From assembly GCA_016286535.1 (NCBI GenBank), contig JAEESZ010000007.1, positions 62,001 through 126,000 on the forward strand: a DNA stretch of 64,000 nt. Direction: 5' to 3'. The notes under the pieces were generated by a model. The model had not been told where the DNA came from and did no database searches. It saw only the letters and a program-made list of their open reading frames with translations. Of the stretch, positions 44,923-54,053 are shown in pieces. Origin of the DNA: Treponema sp. Lineage in GTDB: Bacteria; Spirochaetota; Spirochaetia; Treponematales; Treponemataceae. How positions within the stretch are numbered: position 1 is the first letter of the stretch; every line of letters starts with the position of its first letter. The position numbers were made by a program, and so were the translations under genes.

Positions 44923-45651
44923 TTATTTATTTTTGTTTATGATTTTTGTCTCGTAATCCCCGGTTGCAATATCAATGTAGCGTACAAAAAGTGAAACTTT
45001 GTTATCTTCGTTCAGTGAATTCCATAATTTATCTGTAAACTCACCAATTGAGCCGCTGATGCTTACCTTTACAGGTTCACCTTCAAAACTTGGCAAAGGA
45101 TTTCCGTCGCCAAGGTAGGTATGAATATAATGACCTTCGCCCTTTACAGGATTGTCATAAGTAAAGGTGTGGCGCAAGCAGTTGTCAGGATTTCCATCAT
45201 CACTCTTCAAAATAGAAAGAGAATATTTTAACTTTCCATCTTCTCTTTCTAAGAGAGAAGAAATTCTTGGAGTGTAGTTAGGAGCATCGTGTTCATATTT
45301 TCTGCTTCTTAATGATTCTTCGAAAGTTTTTCCATTTTTAAGACCTTCGTAAATTGTATCTGTCTGGTCGCCGTTTGTAACGATGGTTTTATTATCAAGC
45401 TGACGAACGGCTGCATAAATAATTAAGCTTGGGTCTCCGGCAATTAAAGAAGGGTCAAAAGCCTTGGTTCTGATAACTTCACTGCCATCTTCTTTTTCTG
45501 TTACAAAAATACGATTACGGCTACCGGCACTTCTTCCCATTGTCCAGTATGCAGATACCGCATATTTTCCATCTTCACTCAAGCCTGCTACAATTCCCCT
45601 TCCAGGGTAAGAAACGCTGGCTGCCTCTTTAAACAAATCAACCTTTTTCAT
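44923..45651 (-). CDS. IMP cyclohydrolase, archaeal PurO-like family
   Basis: The 242-residue protein fits the PurO-like IMP cyclohydrolase family, recognised by SVSYPGRGIVAGLSEDGKYA, AYWTMGRSAGSRNRIFV and the YEHDAPNYTPRISS and FTYDNPVKGEGHYIHTYLG segments. It closes FAICAR to IMP, the last step of purine synthesis. This supplies the domain missing from the AICAR formyltransferase at 36731-37906. It lies 11 bases downstream of the acyltransferase gene. Confidence 0.82.
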   Translation of the reverse strand: MKKVDLFKEAASVSYPGRGIVAGLSEDGKYAVSAYWTMGRSAGSRNRIFVTEKEDGSEVIRTKAFDPSLIAGDPSLIIYAAVRQLDNKTIVTNGDQTDTIYEGLKNGKTFEESLRSRKYEHDAPNYTPRISSLLEREDGKLKYSLSILKSDDGNPDNCLRHTFTYDNPVKGEGHYIHTYLGDGNPLPSFEGEPVKVSISGSIGEFTDKLWNSLNEDNKVSLFVRYIDIATGDYETKIINKNK

Positions 45652-45662
45652 GTTTATTCCTT

Positions 45663-46565
45663 TTATTTTTCTTGTGCACGGATTTTGTCTTCTTTTTCGT
45701 GCATTTCGTCTAATATCTTCATCATTTCATCTACAGTTGCCTGTTTTGGATCAGGACAGTCTGCAGGTAAAGATTCAATTACCTTTTTTCTGTAAGCCTT
45801 GCATTCAATTACAGGAGAGGCAGTAATTGTGATTTTTTCAGGCTCAAGAATATCTGAAAGCATATCATCAGGAGTATCAGGATTAATCTTAAGACAGTTT
45901 CCGTTTAATGAAAGAAGAACCATGTTATCAAAAAGGCGGAGGTAACTGTCCATCTCTCTTAAACCTCTTTTTGTTTCTTCTTTTCCAGGTCTGTAGCGGG
46001 TACCGGCAGGGAAAACCAGAATAATCTGTCCACGTTTTTTACACTGGTCCATGGCACGCATTGCGGCAAAATTGATTTTTTTTGCACGCTGAACTTCTGC
46101 TTCTTTTTCTTCAGGAGTTCCCTGGAAGCTTGCCTGACTTCTTGAAGGATAAACAACTACACGGGTAAAGCTTTCTGCATAAAGGCGGACAAAAGCGCCC
46201 GATTCATTAAGCTTCATTCCTGCAATTGCAACAATTCTGGAAGCCATATCTTTTGCCCATGGTTCTCCGGTTTTTTCAAGCATGTAAAGAATTTCTGGAA
46301 AATCAAGATTTGAATAATGTTCAGCCATAATAAGGCCTGACTGTCCCTTTGTTGTAACTCTGTCATACAAGTCTTTGAGACTTTCCAGATTTTTAATTTC
46401 AGATGAATCAGGAATGGTTTCGGTTACTAAAAGATCTGCAAATTTTTTTGCTTCAGGATTTGCTTCCTGGTAATTATTAAATTCTGTAATTTTGGCAGCA
46501 GCCTTAGAAACGGATGCAACTTTTTCGAATAATGCTCCGTATTTTTCTCTAATACTTTGTCCCAT
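45663..46565 (-). CDS. glycerol-3-phosphate/lysophosphatidate acyltransferase (PlsC-like)
   Basis: The 300-residue enzyme has the HX4D acyltransferase motif as HYSNLD and the second motif FPAGTRYRPGKEE. The long helical N-terminus and C-terminal tail resemble the plastid/chlamydial type of glycerol-3-phosphate 1-O-acyltransferase rather than a minimal PlsC. It would start phospholipid synthesis. The gene has its own promoter and probably leads a small operon with the IMP cyclohydrolase. Confidence 0.82.
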   Translation of the reverse strand: MGQSIREKYGALFEKVASVSKAAAKITEFNNYQEANPEAKKFADLLVTETIPDSSEIKNLESLKDLYDRVTTKGQSGLIMAEHYSNLDFPEILYMLEKTGEPWAKDMASRIVAIAGMKLNESGAFVRLYAESFTRVVVYPSRSQASFQGTPEEKEAEVQRAKKINFAAMRAMDQCKKRGQIILVFPAGTRYRPGKEETKRGLREMDSYLRLFDNMVLLSLNGNCLKINPDTPDDMLSDILEPEKITITASPVIECKAYRKKVIESLPADCPDPKQATVDEMMKILDEMHEKEDKIRAQEK

Positions 46566-46594
46566 TAAGGTCCTCTTATGAAATATTTTATAAA

Positions 46595-46623
46595 ATTATA
46601 ATCAAAATTGCTTCCATATTCAA
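46595..46623 (-). promoter_or_regulatory. promoter of the acyltransferase gene
   Basis: Minus strand TTGAAT (46618-46623), a 17-base spacer and TATAAT (46595-46600), about 30 bases before the start codon. Confidence 0.7.
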
Positions 46624-46654
46624 ACATTTTTTGGGTAATAAGGGCATTCCCTCA

Positions 46655-46682
46655 TTGGAAACTTTTAAACTTGTGCTAAAAT
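46655..46682 (+). promoter_or_regulatory. promoter of the xylanase gene
   Basis: TTGGAA (46655-46660), a 16-base spacer ending TTGTGC, then TAAAAT (46677-46682); GAGG precedes the ATG. It resembles the promoter at 34761-34788 in spacing and in the TTGTGC box. Confidence 0.6.
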
Positions 46683-46701
46683 TATTCAGATAGAGGTTTT
46701 T

Positions 46702-48411
46702 ATGAAGAAGCTAATAATTTTTATGACTACAGTTTCTCTTATCTTGCTTGCATCCTGTTCAGGTAAAGATAACAGAATCACCCAGAACGAAGACGGTTCC
46801 ATAACCTATTCTTCGGTAGACAAGGATGGAAAAGCCGTAAAATACAATCAGTCTTATGATGGTTTTGATAACGTAACTGTTATTGACGGTAAAAATGTAA
46901 AGGCATTAAATCCTGCAAACATCAGTCTTGCCAAATACAAGAATAAAGATGTTCTTTTTGAATTTTCCTGTGATTTAAAGATTGTTGAAGAAAGCGGAAA
47001 AGATACAGATGTAATCTGGATGATAAACGAAGTTTCTGCAAACATGCCACAGGTTGCCAGAGAAAAAGTTCCTTCTGGAGAATGGGTTTCTATGAAGGGT
47101 TCTGTTTTTATTCACCTTACCGGCGAACAGACCTTCTATATTTCTTCTGCCGGAATGCATGTAGATACACGCACCTTCTACCTTAAAAACTTTAAGTTCA
47201 CCCTTGCAGGCGAAGGAATTGGCGCAAATGCAGATGCCGAGCCTCAAATCTGGACAGAAGCACCTCAGCTAAAAGAAGCCTATAAGGGCATTTTTGATTA
47301 TTTTGGAATTGCTACAGGCTTTAGGGGCACCTTTGACCAGGAAGATAAAGCAGCAGGAATTGCCTACCATGCAGACTGTATAACTGCCGGCAACGAGTTT
47401 AAGCCTGATTTTATTTTTGCAAACAGCCGTCCTAAAAAATTTGCAGACTTTGTTGCAGAAGACGGAAAAACCTACCAGATGCCAGCCGACCTTCCAAAAT
47501 TCGGCGGACAGAAAAAATTCCTTGAAGCCTGTAAAGCTAACGGTGTTAAGATGAGAGGTCACGTTCTTGTATGGCACTCACAGACTCCAAACTGGTTCTT
47601 TAAAGAGGATTTTGATATTTCCAAATCTGATGTAAGCCGGGCAGAAATGAAAGCCCGCCAGGAATGGTACATTAAAACCGTAATGGATTTTGTTGCCGAC
47701 TGGGAAAAAGAAAACAATAACGGCGAACACATTATTATTGCCTGGGATGTTGTAAACGAAGCTGTTGCAGATGGTGCAAGCGTTAATAACTGGCTGCGCT
47801 CTTCAAAAAGCAAATGGTATGATATTTATAAAGATGCAGGCTTTATTGTAGATGCTTTCCGCTTTGCAAATAAATATGCTCCTGCAGATGTAAAACTTGT
47901 TTATAATGATTATGGCTGTTACAGCCCCGGAAAAAGAACTGCCATCTGTACTTTAATTGATTTAATTAAAGCTGATCCAGAGGCAAGAATTGACTGCGTT
48001 GGTATGCAGGCCCACGTAAAAATTGACACCCCTGTTACCGGAAACAACAGTTTTGAACATGCAGTTCAGGAATTCCTTGCAAAAGGCGTTGATGTTCAGG
48101 TAACAGAATTAGACATAGCAAACGGAAAAAATCCTTACAGTCCATATCTTTTAAAGGCTAAATACAAGGAATTCTATCAGATGTTTATTCGCAACAGAAA
48201 AACAGCTGATAAAAATGGTATTTGCGGAGTTACAATCTGGGGTCTGGAAGATGAACACACCTGGCTTAATGCCCAGCAGGAATACAAAGGTTACACCCAG
48301 TACCCTCTCCTCTTTAAGACCGTTAACAAAGAAGACGGCAGCAGAGAGATTGTTTGTAAACCAGCCTTCTTTGGAGTTCTGGAGGCTGGTCAGGAAGCTT
48401 CTGAAAACTAG
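46702..48411 (+). CDS. GH10 endo-beta-1,4-xylanase lipoprotein
   Basis: Lipoprotein of 569 residues (Cys19 in LLASC). Residues 30-170 form a CBM4/9/22-like beta domain; 190-560 is a GH10 barrel with WHSQTPNWFF, acid/base Glu353 in WDVVNEAV and nucleophile Glu469 in VTELDIANG. It cuts the xylan backbone at the cell surface. It is convergent with the GH31 gene, and the two stops share the palindrome CTAG. Confidence 0.95.
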   Translation: MKKLIIFMTTVSLILLASCSGKDNRITQNEDGSITYSSVDKDGKAVKYNQSYDGFDNVTVIDGKNVKALNPANISLAKYKNKDVLFEFSCDLKIVEESGKDTDVIWMINEVSANMPQVAREKVPSGEWVSMKGSVFIHLTGEQTFYISSAGMHVDTRTFYLKNFKFTLAGEGIGANADAEPQIWTEAPQLKEAYKGIFDYFGIATGFRGTFDQEDKAAGIAYHADCITAGNEFKPDFIFANSRPKKFADFVAEDGKTYQMPADLPKFGGQKKFLEACKANGVKMRGHVLVWHSQTPNWFFKEDFDISKSDVSRAEMKARQEWYIKTVMDFVADWEKENNNGEHIIIAWDVVNEAVADGASVNNWLRSSKSKWYDIYKDAGFIVDAFRFANKYAPADVKLVYNDYGCYSPGKRTAICTLIDLIKADPEARIDCVGMQAHVKIDTPVTGNNSFEHAVQEFLAKGVDVQVTELDIANGKNPYSPYLLKAKYKEFYQMFIRNRKTADKNGICGVTIWGLEDEHTWLNAQQEYKGYTQYPLLFKTVNKEDGSREIVCKPAFFGVLEAGQEASEN

Positions 48412-50519
48412 AAAAGTTTAATATTAAAATCTCCCCTGCTAAAAACAGGGATTCTGTTCAGCGGTGCGTGAACTGTAATGGTTTGCCCACCGCTATATTT
48501 TTTTCCGTCAAAAGTATCAGTCCATTCCTTGCCGCCGGCAAGGTCGCCTTCCTCATCTATCACAGGCAGGTAAACCTTTCTTTCTGTAACTCCTTGGTCT
48601 GTAACAGGACATACCATAAGCTTAGGCCCGAACATATACTGGTCTTCAATCTTATAAACTTCCCGGTCCTTATAAAAATCATACATCAAAGGACGCATTA
48701 CCGGCTGACCTTTTTTATGAGCTTCTTCCATCAGCTCTTTTATATATGGCCTTAAACGCTGGCGCAGGAACAAAAGCCCGCTAAGAATTTCGTATACCTC
48801 TTCTCCAAAAGACCAGACTTCATTATCCTGGCCGCTCTGCATCTGCTTAATCTGATGTCCCCTGATTTCGTGAAAAGCTTCCGGTAAAACCTTAAAAGGA
48901 GGCCTTTCTCCATGAAGTCTTGTTACAGGACAGAATACAGACCATTCAAACCAGCGGACAATAAGCTCGCGGAATTCTTTTGAATGAATATCTCCGCCAA
49001 GGAAACCTCCGGCATCGGTTGTCCACCAGGGAATTCCCGCCATATTCATGTTGATTCCCGCCTGAATCTGATTTTTAAAGGAACGGAAATCTGAATGAAC
49101 GTCTCCACTCCAGACAACACTTCCAAATTTCTGGCTGCCTGCCCAGGCGCAGCGGATTAAACTGATTGGTTCCTTTACCCCGCTTTCCTTAAGGCCTTCA
49201 TAAAAGCCCTGGGCATAAAACCTTGGATAGATATTTGAAGTCTGCATTGCACTTCCAATATGGTAAGAATAACCTTCAAAATTATAATAACCATACTCAG
49301 GTTCTGCCTCATCAAGCCAGAATAGTTCAATGCCCTTTTTAAAATAATTTTCCTTACATTTTTCCCAGACAAATTTGCGGGTCTGAGGATTTGTTGTATC
49401 AAAGAAGACGGTATTTCCCATCCAGTCCATATTAAAGCCGTCTTTTTTGTCAAAAGAAATTAAAAGTCCATTTTGAGCCATGTAATCAAAATTTTCTGAC
49501 CTTTCATCTACAGTCGGCCAGACGCTGACCATAACTTTTACTCCCATTTGCGAAAGTTCTTTTACCATTGCTTCAGGGTCAGGCCAGTCTTTAGGATCGA
49601 ATTTGAAATCTCCCTGGCAGGTCCAGTGGAAGAAATCTATTACGATTACATCCAGAGGAAGATTTCTTTTTTTGTATTCCCTTGCAACCTCAAGCACTTC
49701 TTCCTGGGTGCGGTATCTTAATTTACACTGCCAGAAGCCCATTGCAAAGTCGGGCATTATAGGAGTACGACCGGTTACTGCAGAATAATTTTCTTCAATC
49801 TGGGCAGGACTTCCGCAGGTTACCCAGTAATCAATCTTTTTTGTATTTTCTACAGACCAGCAGGTTCCGTTTGTTGCAAAGCTGACACTTCCAATGGCAG
49901 GATTATTCCATAAAAATCCGTAACCCCGGCTTGAAACTACAAAAGGTACCGAAGCCTGAGAGTTCTTCTGCGAAAGCTCCAGAAGAGATCCCTTTTTATC
50001 CCAGTGGGAATCCTGATACTGACCCATGCCATACAGGTGCTCATCATCATAGGCTTCAAAACGCAGGGTTGCTTTAAAATCGAAGGTGCGGGAATTATAA
50101 ACCAGTTCCCTTCCCGGATTATTGGTAGGCACACAGAAGCGGTCAATTCTTCTGCGGTTACGCCACTGTTCTTCAAAAAGAAGTTTGTCTCCTTGCCAGA
50201 AGCTTATCCAGTTTTCGTGATTAACCTTTACGGTCAGTCTGCCGTTTGTAAGGCTTGCGGTAAGAGCACTGCTTTTTTGAAGTTCAGCTTCTTCTGCTGT
50301 ATAGTGGCAGTCCCAGGGGTAGCTGGTATCTACTTCTTCTATTTTTATCTGACAGGAAGTCTTTTCAATTTCTTCATCAAGAGCCCAGTTCTGACTGTCC
50401 ATAGTCCTTTCCTGGGTCATTCGTACACGTACTGAATCTTTTCCCCATGGTTCAATCCATACTGTACCAAGTTCATCTTTTATAATAAGGCGATTTTCAA
50501 TTTGTTCTATTCTGTTCAT
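48408..50519 (-). CDS. GH31 alpha-glycosidase (alpha-xylosidase or alpha-glucosidase)
   Basis: A 703-residue GH31 enzyme with no signal peptide, so cytoplasmic. The nucleophile is Asp403 in WLDEAEPEYG and the acid/base Asp473 in WSGDVHSDF. DVIVIDFFHWTCQGDFKFDP resembles alpha-xylosidases of the YicI group, which release xylose from xyloglucan oligosaccharides; next to a xylanase that fits, but alpha-glucosidase is possible. It diverges from the Fn3-like lipoprotein across a palindrome. Confidence 0.9.
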   Translation of the reverse strand: MNRIEQIENRLIIKDELGTVWIEPWGKDSVRVRMTQERTMDSQNWALDEEIEKTSCQIKIEEVDTSYPWDCHYTAEEAELQKSSALTASLTNGRLTVKVNHENWISFWQGDKLLFEEQWRNRRRIDRFCVPTNNPGRELVYNSRTFDFKATLRFEAYDDEHLYGMGQYQDSHWDKKGSLLELSQKNSQASVPFVVSSRGYGFLWNNPAIGSVSFATNGTCWSVENTKKIDYWVTCGSPAQIEENYSAVTGRTPIMPDFAMGFWQCKLRYRTQEEVLEVAREYKKRNLPLDVIVIDFFHWTCQGDFKFDPKDWPDPEAMVKELSQMGVKVMVSVWPTVDERSENFDYMAQNGLLISFDKKDGFNMDWMGNTVFFDTTNPQTRKFVWEKCKENYFKKGIELFWLDEAEPEYGYYNFEGYSYHIGSAMQTSNIYPRFYAQGFYEGLKESGVKEPISLIRCAWAGSQKFGSVVWSGDVHSDFRSFKNQIQAGINMNMAGIPWWTTDAGGFLGGDIHSKEFRELIVRWFEWSVFCPVTRLHGERPPFKVLPEAFHEIRGHQIKQMQSGQDNEVWSFGEEVYEILSGLLFLRQRLRPYIKELMEEAHKKGQPVMRPLMYDFYKDREVYKIEDQYMFGPKLMVCPVTDQGVTERKVYLPVIDEEGDLAGGKEWTDTFDGKKYSGGQTITVHAPLNRIPVFSRGDFNIKLF

Positions 50520-50546
50520 ATTTTTTATTATAGGTGAAAATTCTAA

Positions 50547-50567
50547 AAAAAGAATAGTATTCTTTTT
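50547..50567. promoter_or_regulatory. 21-base palindrome between divergent genes, possible operator
   Basis: A perfect palindrome of 10-base arms (AAAAAGAATA and its complement) around a central G lies between the GH31 start (50519) and the lipoprotein start (50602). TATAAT sequences lie on both sides (minus strand near 50526-50532, plus strand near 50586). Position and symmetry suit a dimeric repressor site. Confidence 0.5.
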
Positions 50568-50601
50568 GCACTTTACTGCCGAAAATATAATGAGGTTCTA
50601 T

Positions 50602-51447
50602 ATGAAAAAATTAATTATTTTTACAGGCATAATTCTTTCTTTTTTCTCTCTTTTTATAACTTCCTGTGATATCGATATTGTAGACAGTGAATATAGACCT
50701 GCCCCTTCAGTAAAAACACAGGAAAACTACATTACCGTAAGTTTTGAAAAAATAAGTACAAGCACAAAAAGAATTACCGTTTACAGATATAATGCATCAT
50801 CCGAAACTCCAGGCAACTCAGATAAAGGAATAAACATCGGCTTTGTTCTTCCTCAGAACAGCCCGGATGCATCCGCTTATTCTTTCCACGACACTTACGC
50901 AAAAGCCGGACGCAACTACTGCTACAGAATCCGCTACTATTCAGCTGATGACAACTATGTTTATTCAAAATGGTCTAAAGAAATTACTGTAACTTCCACA
51001 AACGGCATTACTTATGATTTAATGCTTGACGACAACACAATTGACTATAATTCCACAACAAATATTGTTACCCTTGCAAATGCCATTGAATGGAATTCAG
51101 ATTCTCAGGCAGATACCATAAAAGATGATTTTACCGATATTTATCTTTCGCTCAGATGTTATGAACCACAGACCTCAAATCTTTTATATTCCTGCCTTGT
51201 TCCTTTAAGCGCAAGTCAGGTTTCTGCAGCAGAAACAATCAACATGAGGGCAATTCTTCCTTCTGCATATTTTGATAACGAAGTAGAGATTCTTGGCTTT
51301 GTAGGAGTAAAGGTAAACACCATTGAGCTTGATGACGAAGATGTACCTTACTATTACAACTTTACTGAACCTTCAAGCATCACTTCAAATGCCGAAAGAA
51401 TTAAAATTTCAAGCACTTCCGGTAACGGCGAACTGGATTATTTATAA
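50602..51447 (+). CDS. lipoprotein with fibronectin III-like domain
   Basis: Lipoprotein of 281 residues (lipobox FITSC). Residues about 35-140 look like an Fn3 fold (PSVKTQENYITVSFEKIST, then GRNYCYRIRYYSADDNYVYS). The rest is beta-rich with no recognised motif. The start is set by the signal peptide and the GAGG site, not by two upstream Met codons. Divergent from GH31; a carbohydrate-related surface role is possible. Confidence 0.7.
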   Translation: MKKLIIFTGIILSFFSLFITSCDIDIVDSEYRPAPSVKTQENYITVSFEKISTSTKRITVYRYNASSETPGNSDKGINIGFVLPQNSPDASAYSFHDTYAKAGRNYCYRIRYYSADDNYVYSKWSKEITVTSTNGITYDLMLDDNTIDYNSTTNIVTLANAIEWNSDSQADTIKDDFTDIYLSLRCYEPQTSNLLYSCLVPLSASQVSAAETINMRAILPSAYFDNEVEILGFVGVKVNTIELDDEDVPYYYNFTEPSSITSNAERIKISSTSGNGELDYL

Positions 51448-51498
51448 AATCCGTCAATTGAACAAATAGTCAGAATTTGTTAAATTGACACTATATAT

Positions 51499-52677
51499 AT
51501 GAATACACTTGTAGCTCTATGTGCCGTTGGAGCTGAAAAAATTCTAGGCAACGAAATAAAACATTTAGGATACAAACTCGTCTCTAATGCACCAGGCCGC
51601 GTTTCTTTCCTGGGCGACGATGATGCCCTTTTCCGTACAAATCTTTGTCTTCGTACAGCAGACAGAGTTTACCTTCAGACCGCAAACTATGAGGCTCTTA
51701 ATTTTGATGACTTGTATGACGGAGCCTTTAAGGTAGACTGGCAGGATTTATTAAACAAAGATTCACGAATTGTTGTAGACAAGGTTAGAAGTCATAATTC
51801 TAAATTAAATTCTGAACACTCCATTCAGGGAATTATTCACAAGGCAATTTACGCAAAGCTTGGCAGTAAGTGGCATATGGTAACCCTCCCTGAAACCGGA
51901 GAAGAATCTGATATTCGTGTTTATATAGACAACAATCAGGTTTTTATTCTTTTAGATTTATCCGGTCTTCCCCTCCACAAGCGGGGCTACCGTGTAGACG
52001 GTGGTATTGCCCCATTAAGAGAAACCACTGCAGCAACTCTTTTACAGCAGACTATGTGGCGAAGAAAAACTCCCCTCCACGATCCTTTCTGTGGTTCGGG
52101 AACAATAGCCATAGAGGCAACTCTTTATGCCTTTAATGTAGCACCTGGTTTTGGAAGACGCTTTGCCCTGGAAAATCTGCCTTTTTACAATAAAGACAGG
52201 GCTCAGGTTATCAGAAATGATGAAGCTGCAAAAATCAGAACCGATGTAGAAGTCAGAATCACAGGCTCAGATATAGACAGAAAGGCTGTAGAACGCTCAA
52301 ATCAGAATGCAGAATACGCCTGCGTTATGGCAGGAAGAGCCTTAAAATCAATTGGAATAAGTGCCCATCTGCCCCGCCCTGATTTTATTCAGTCAGATTT
52401 TAAGAATCTTAAGGCTCCTTATGATACAGGCTTACTTTTATGTAACCCCCCTTACGGTGAACGCTTAGGTAACGAAGAAGAAGCCCAGGCCCTTTACGCC
52501 GATATGGACTGCCTGTGGAAGGATTTTTCAAACTGGGAAATTGGAGTAATTACTTCTAATCCGAATTTTCAGACAAGTTTTGGACACAAGGCAAATCTTA
52601 TAAAGACTTTTAAAGCCGGTAATTTAGATACTTCTTTTTATATCTACAACAGGAGAGACAATGGCCATAATAGTTGA
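51499..52677 (+). CDS. THUMP-domain rRNA methyltransferase, RlmL/YpsC-like
   Basis: The 392-residue enzyme has an N-terminal THUMP RNA-binding domain (about 50-155) and a Rossmann methyltransferase domain with DPFCGSGTIAIEA (motif I) and NPPYGERL (motif IV), as in RlmL N-terminal enzymes that form m2G in 23S rRNA. It has no ribosome-binding site before the ATG. Its end overlaps the TetR gene by 17 bases. Confidence 0.92.
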   Translation: MNTLVALCAVGAEKILGNEIKHLGYKLVSNAPGRVSFLGDDDALFRTNLCLRTADRVYLQTANYEALNFDDLYDGAFKVDWQDLLNKDSRIVVDKVRSHNSKLNSEHSIQGIIHKAIYAKLGSKWHMVTLPETGEESDIRVYIDNNQVFILLDLSGLPLHKRGYRVDGGIAPLRETTAATLLQQTMWRRKTPLHDPFCGSGTIAIEATLYAFNVAPGFGRRFALENLPFYNKDRAQVIRNDEAAKIRTDVEVRITGSDIDRKAVERSNQNAEYACVMAGRALKSIGISAHLPRPDFIQSDFKNLKAPYDTGLLLCNPPYGERLGNEEEAQALYADMDCLWKDFSNWEIGVITSNPNFQTSFGHKANLIKTFKAGNLDTSFYIYNRRDNGHNS

Positions 52678-53260
52678 ACACGATAAACGTAAACACGAGA
52701 TTCTTCAAAAATCCATTGATGTATTTATTGAAGAAGGATATGAAGATGCAACTTTCCAGAAGATTGCAGACCGCTGCGGTATAACCCGAACCACCTTATA
52801 CATCTATTTTAACAACAAGCACGAAATCTTCCTTGGAAGTATAAAGGAACTGCTCACAACTCTGGAGCAGAATCTTTACAATATCGTTAATGATGTCTCT
52901 CTGAATGCAAAGCAGGCCCTCAATACCCTCTTTGACAAAATGATTGATGAGATTTCTTCAAACCAGAAGCTCTTCTGCGTTCTCTTAAATTATCTTATGC
53001 AGATTAAAAAATCCGGCGTGGATCCTAACGAAAGGGTGCGCAGGCGCGTAATAAGGCTGCGTCATTATATGAGCACGATTATAATTCGCGGGATGAAGAG
53101 TAACGAACTTAAACAGACTTCCGTTAAAACTATAAACGACCTGCTCTTTAGTCTTGTACAGGCTTCTATTTTTAAACTCACTGTTCTTAATATTAAAGAT
53201 GTTACCGACATGAAATCTGAAATTGAACTTGTAATTGACGGGCTTTTACAGAAAAACTAA
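52661..53260 (+). CDS. TetR/AcrR family regulator
   Basis: A 199-residue repressor with the TetR helix-turn-helix (FIEEGYEDATFQKIADRCGI, then TRTTLYIYFNNKHEIFLGSI). The C-terminal ligand domain is unassigned. It overlaps the RNA methyltransferase gene by 17 bases and is probably co-translated. Target genes are unknown; the next gene downstream, a lipoprotein with its own promoter region, is a candidate. Confidence 0.9.
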   Translation: MAIIVEHDKRKHEILQKSIDVFIEEGYEDATFQKIADRCGITRTTLYIYFNNKHEIFLGSIKELLTTLEQNLYNIVNDVSLNAKQALNTLFDKMIDEISSNQKLFCVLLNYLMQIKKSGVDPNERVRRRVIRLRHYMSTIIIRGMKSNELKQTSVKTINDLLFSLVQASIFKLTVLNIKDVTDMKSEIELVIDGLLQKN

Positions 53261-53394
53261 GAGAATAGTACTAATTTTCTAATTAAAATTATACAAATTC
53301 TAAATGCTTCTCCTTTCCTGAAAGAGTTATACTGTTAATAATAGGGTTTTTCCCTTACAAAAAAAAAGTGCTTTCAATCAGGAGGAAAGTTTTT

Positions 53395-54039
53395 ATGAAA
53401 AAAATCGCATTAGTACTTGTAGCATCTGCTCTGGTATTCTCTTTAATGTCTTGTTCAAAGAAAAAGGCTGAACCAGCAGAAGATCTTTCAATGTTTATGG
53501 AAGATGATGGTCTTTTACACCTTGAATATGAATCAACAAACAAAGTTGCAAAAGGTGATTCATGCAACAAACTTAAGAATGTAAAAATCATTGCAAACAA
53601 GGACTATTCTAAACCAACACCAGTAGACATCTACTGTGATGCACCAGAAATCGTTAAATTTGCAGGTCAGGAATGTGTAAAATTAGCTCCTAACGGAGAC
53701 GGAAACATCCGCGTTATCTGGTTATTCGATAAACCAATTGATGCTGCATCTATCAGCAACTTCTCTTTCAGCGTTGCAGGTCTTGATGTTCCAGAAGACA
53801 ACACATGGACATGGAACATTGCCCTTATGTACAACAACGATATTACTGAAGGTGAACATGCAACAGCTATGTACACTGGTCCAATGACAACAACTGGCTT
53901 TACAACTACAAACATTGACTTAAATGCTTCTGAAGGACTTTGGGGTAACTCTTACAAACCTGAAGGACAGTTCCTTGGAATTCAGTTATTCTACGGCGGA
54001 AGAGATCCTATCTTCATTAAGGATCTTGAAGTTAAATAA
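53395..54039 (+). CDS. lipoprotein of unknown function, probably highly expressed
   Basis: Lipoprotein of 214 residues (lipobox LMSC) with a beta-rich mature part, for example PDGNIRV-like NGDGNIRVIWLFDKPIDAAS and the C-terminal GQFLGIQLFYGGRDPIFIKD, which resembles carbohydrate-binding sandwiches. The AGGAGG site fixes the start. Codon bias resembles the 34828 gene. A TATACT at 53328-53333 may be its -10. It ends in a strong terminator that overlaps the convergent gene. Confidence 0.7.
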   Translation: MKKIALVLVASALVFSLMSCSKKKAEPAEDLSMFMEDDGLLHLEYESTNKVAKGDSCNKLKNVKIIANKDYSKPTPVDIYCDAPEIVKFAGQECVKLAPNGDGNIRVIWLFDKPIDAASISNFSFSVAGLDVPEDNTWTWNIALMYNNDITEGEHATAMYTGPMTTTGFTTTNIDLNASEGLWGNSYKPEGQFLGIQLFYGGRDPIFIKDLEVK

Positions 54040-54053
54040 ATATAAGTTCTTTT

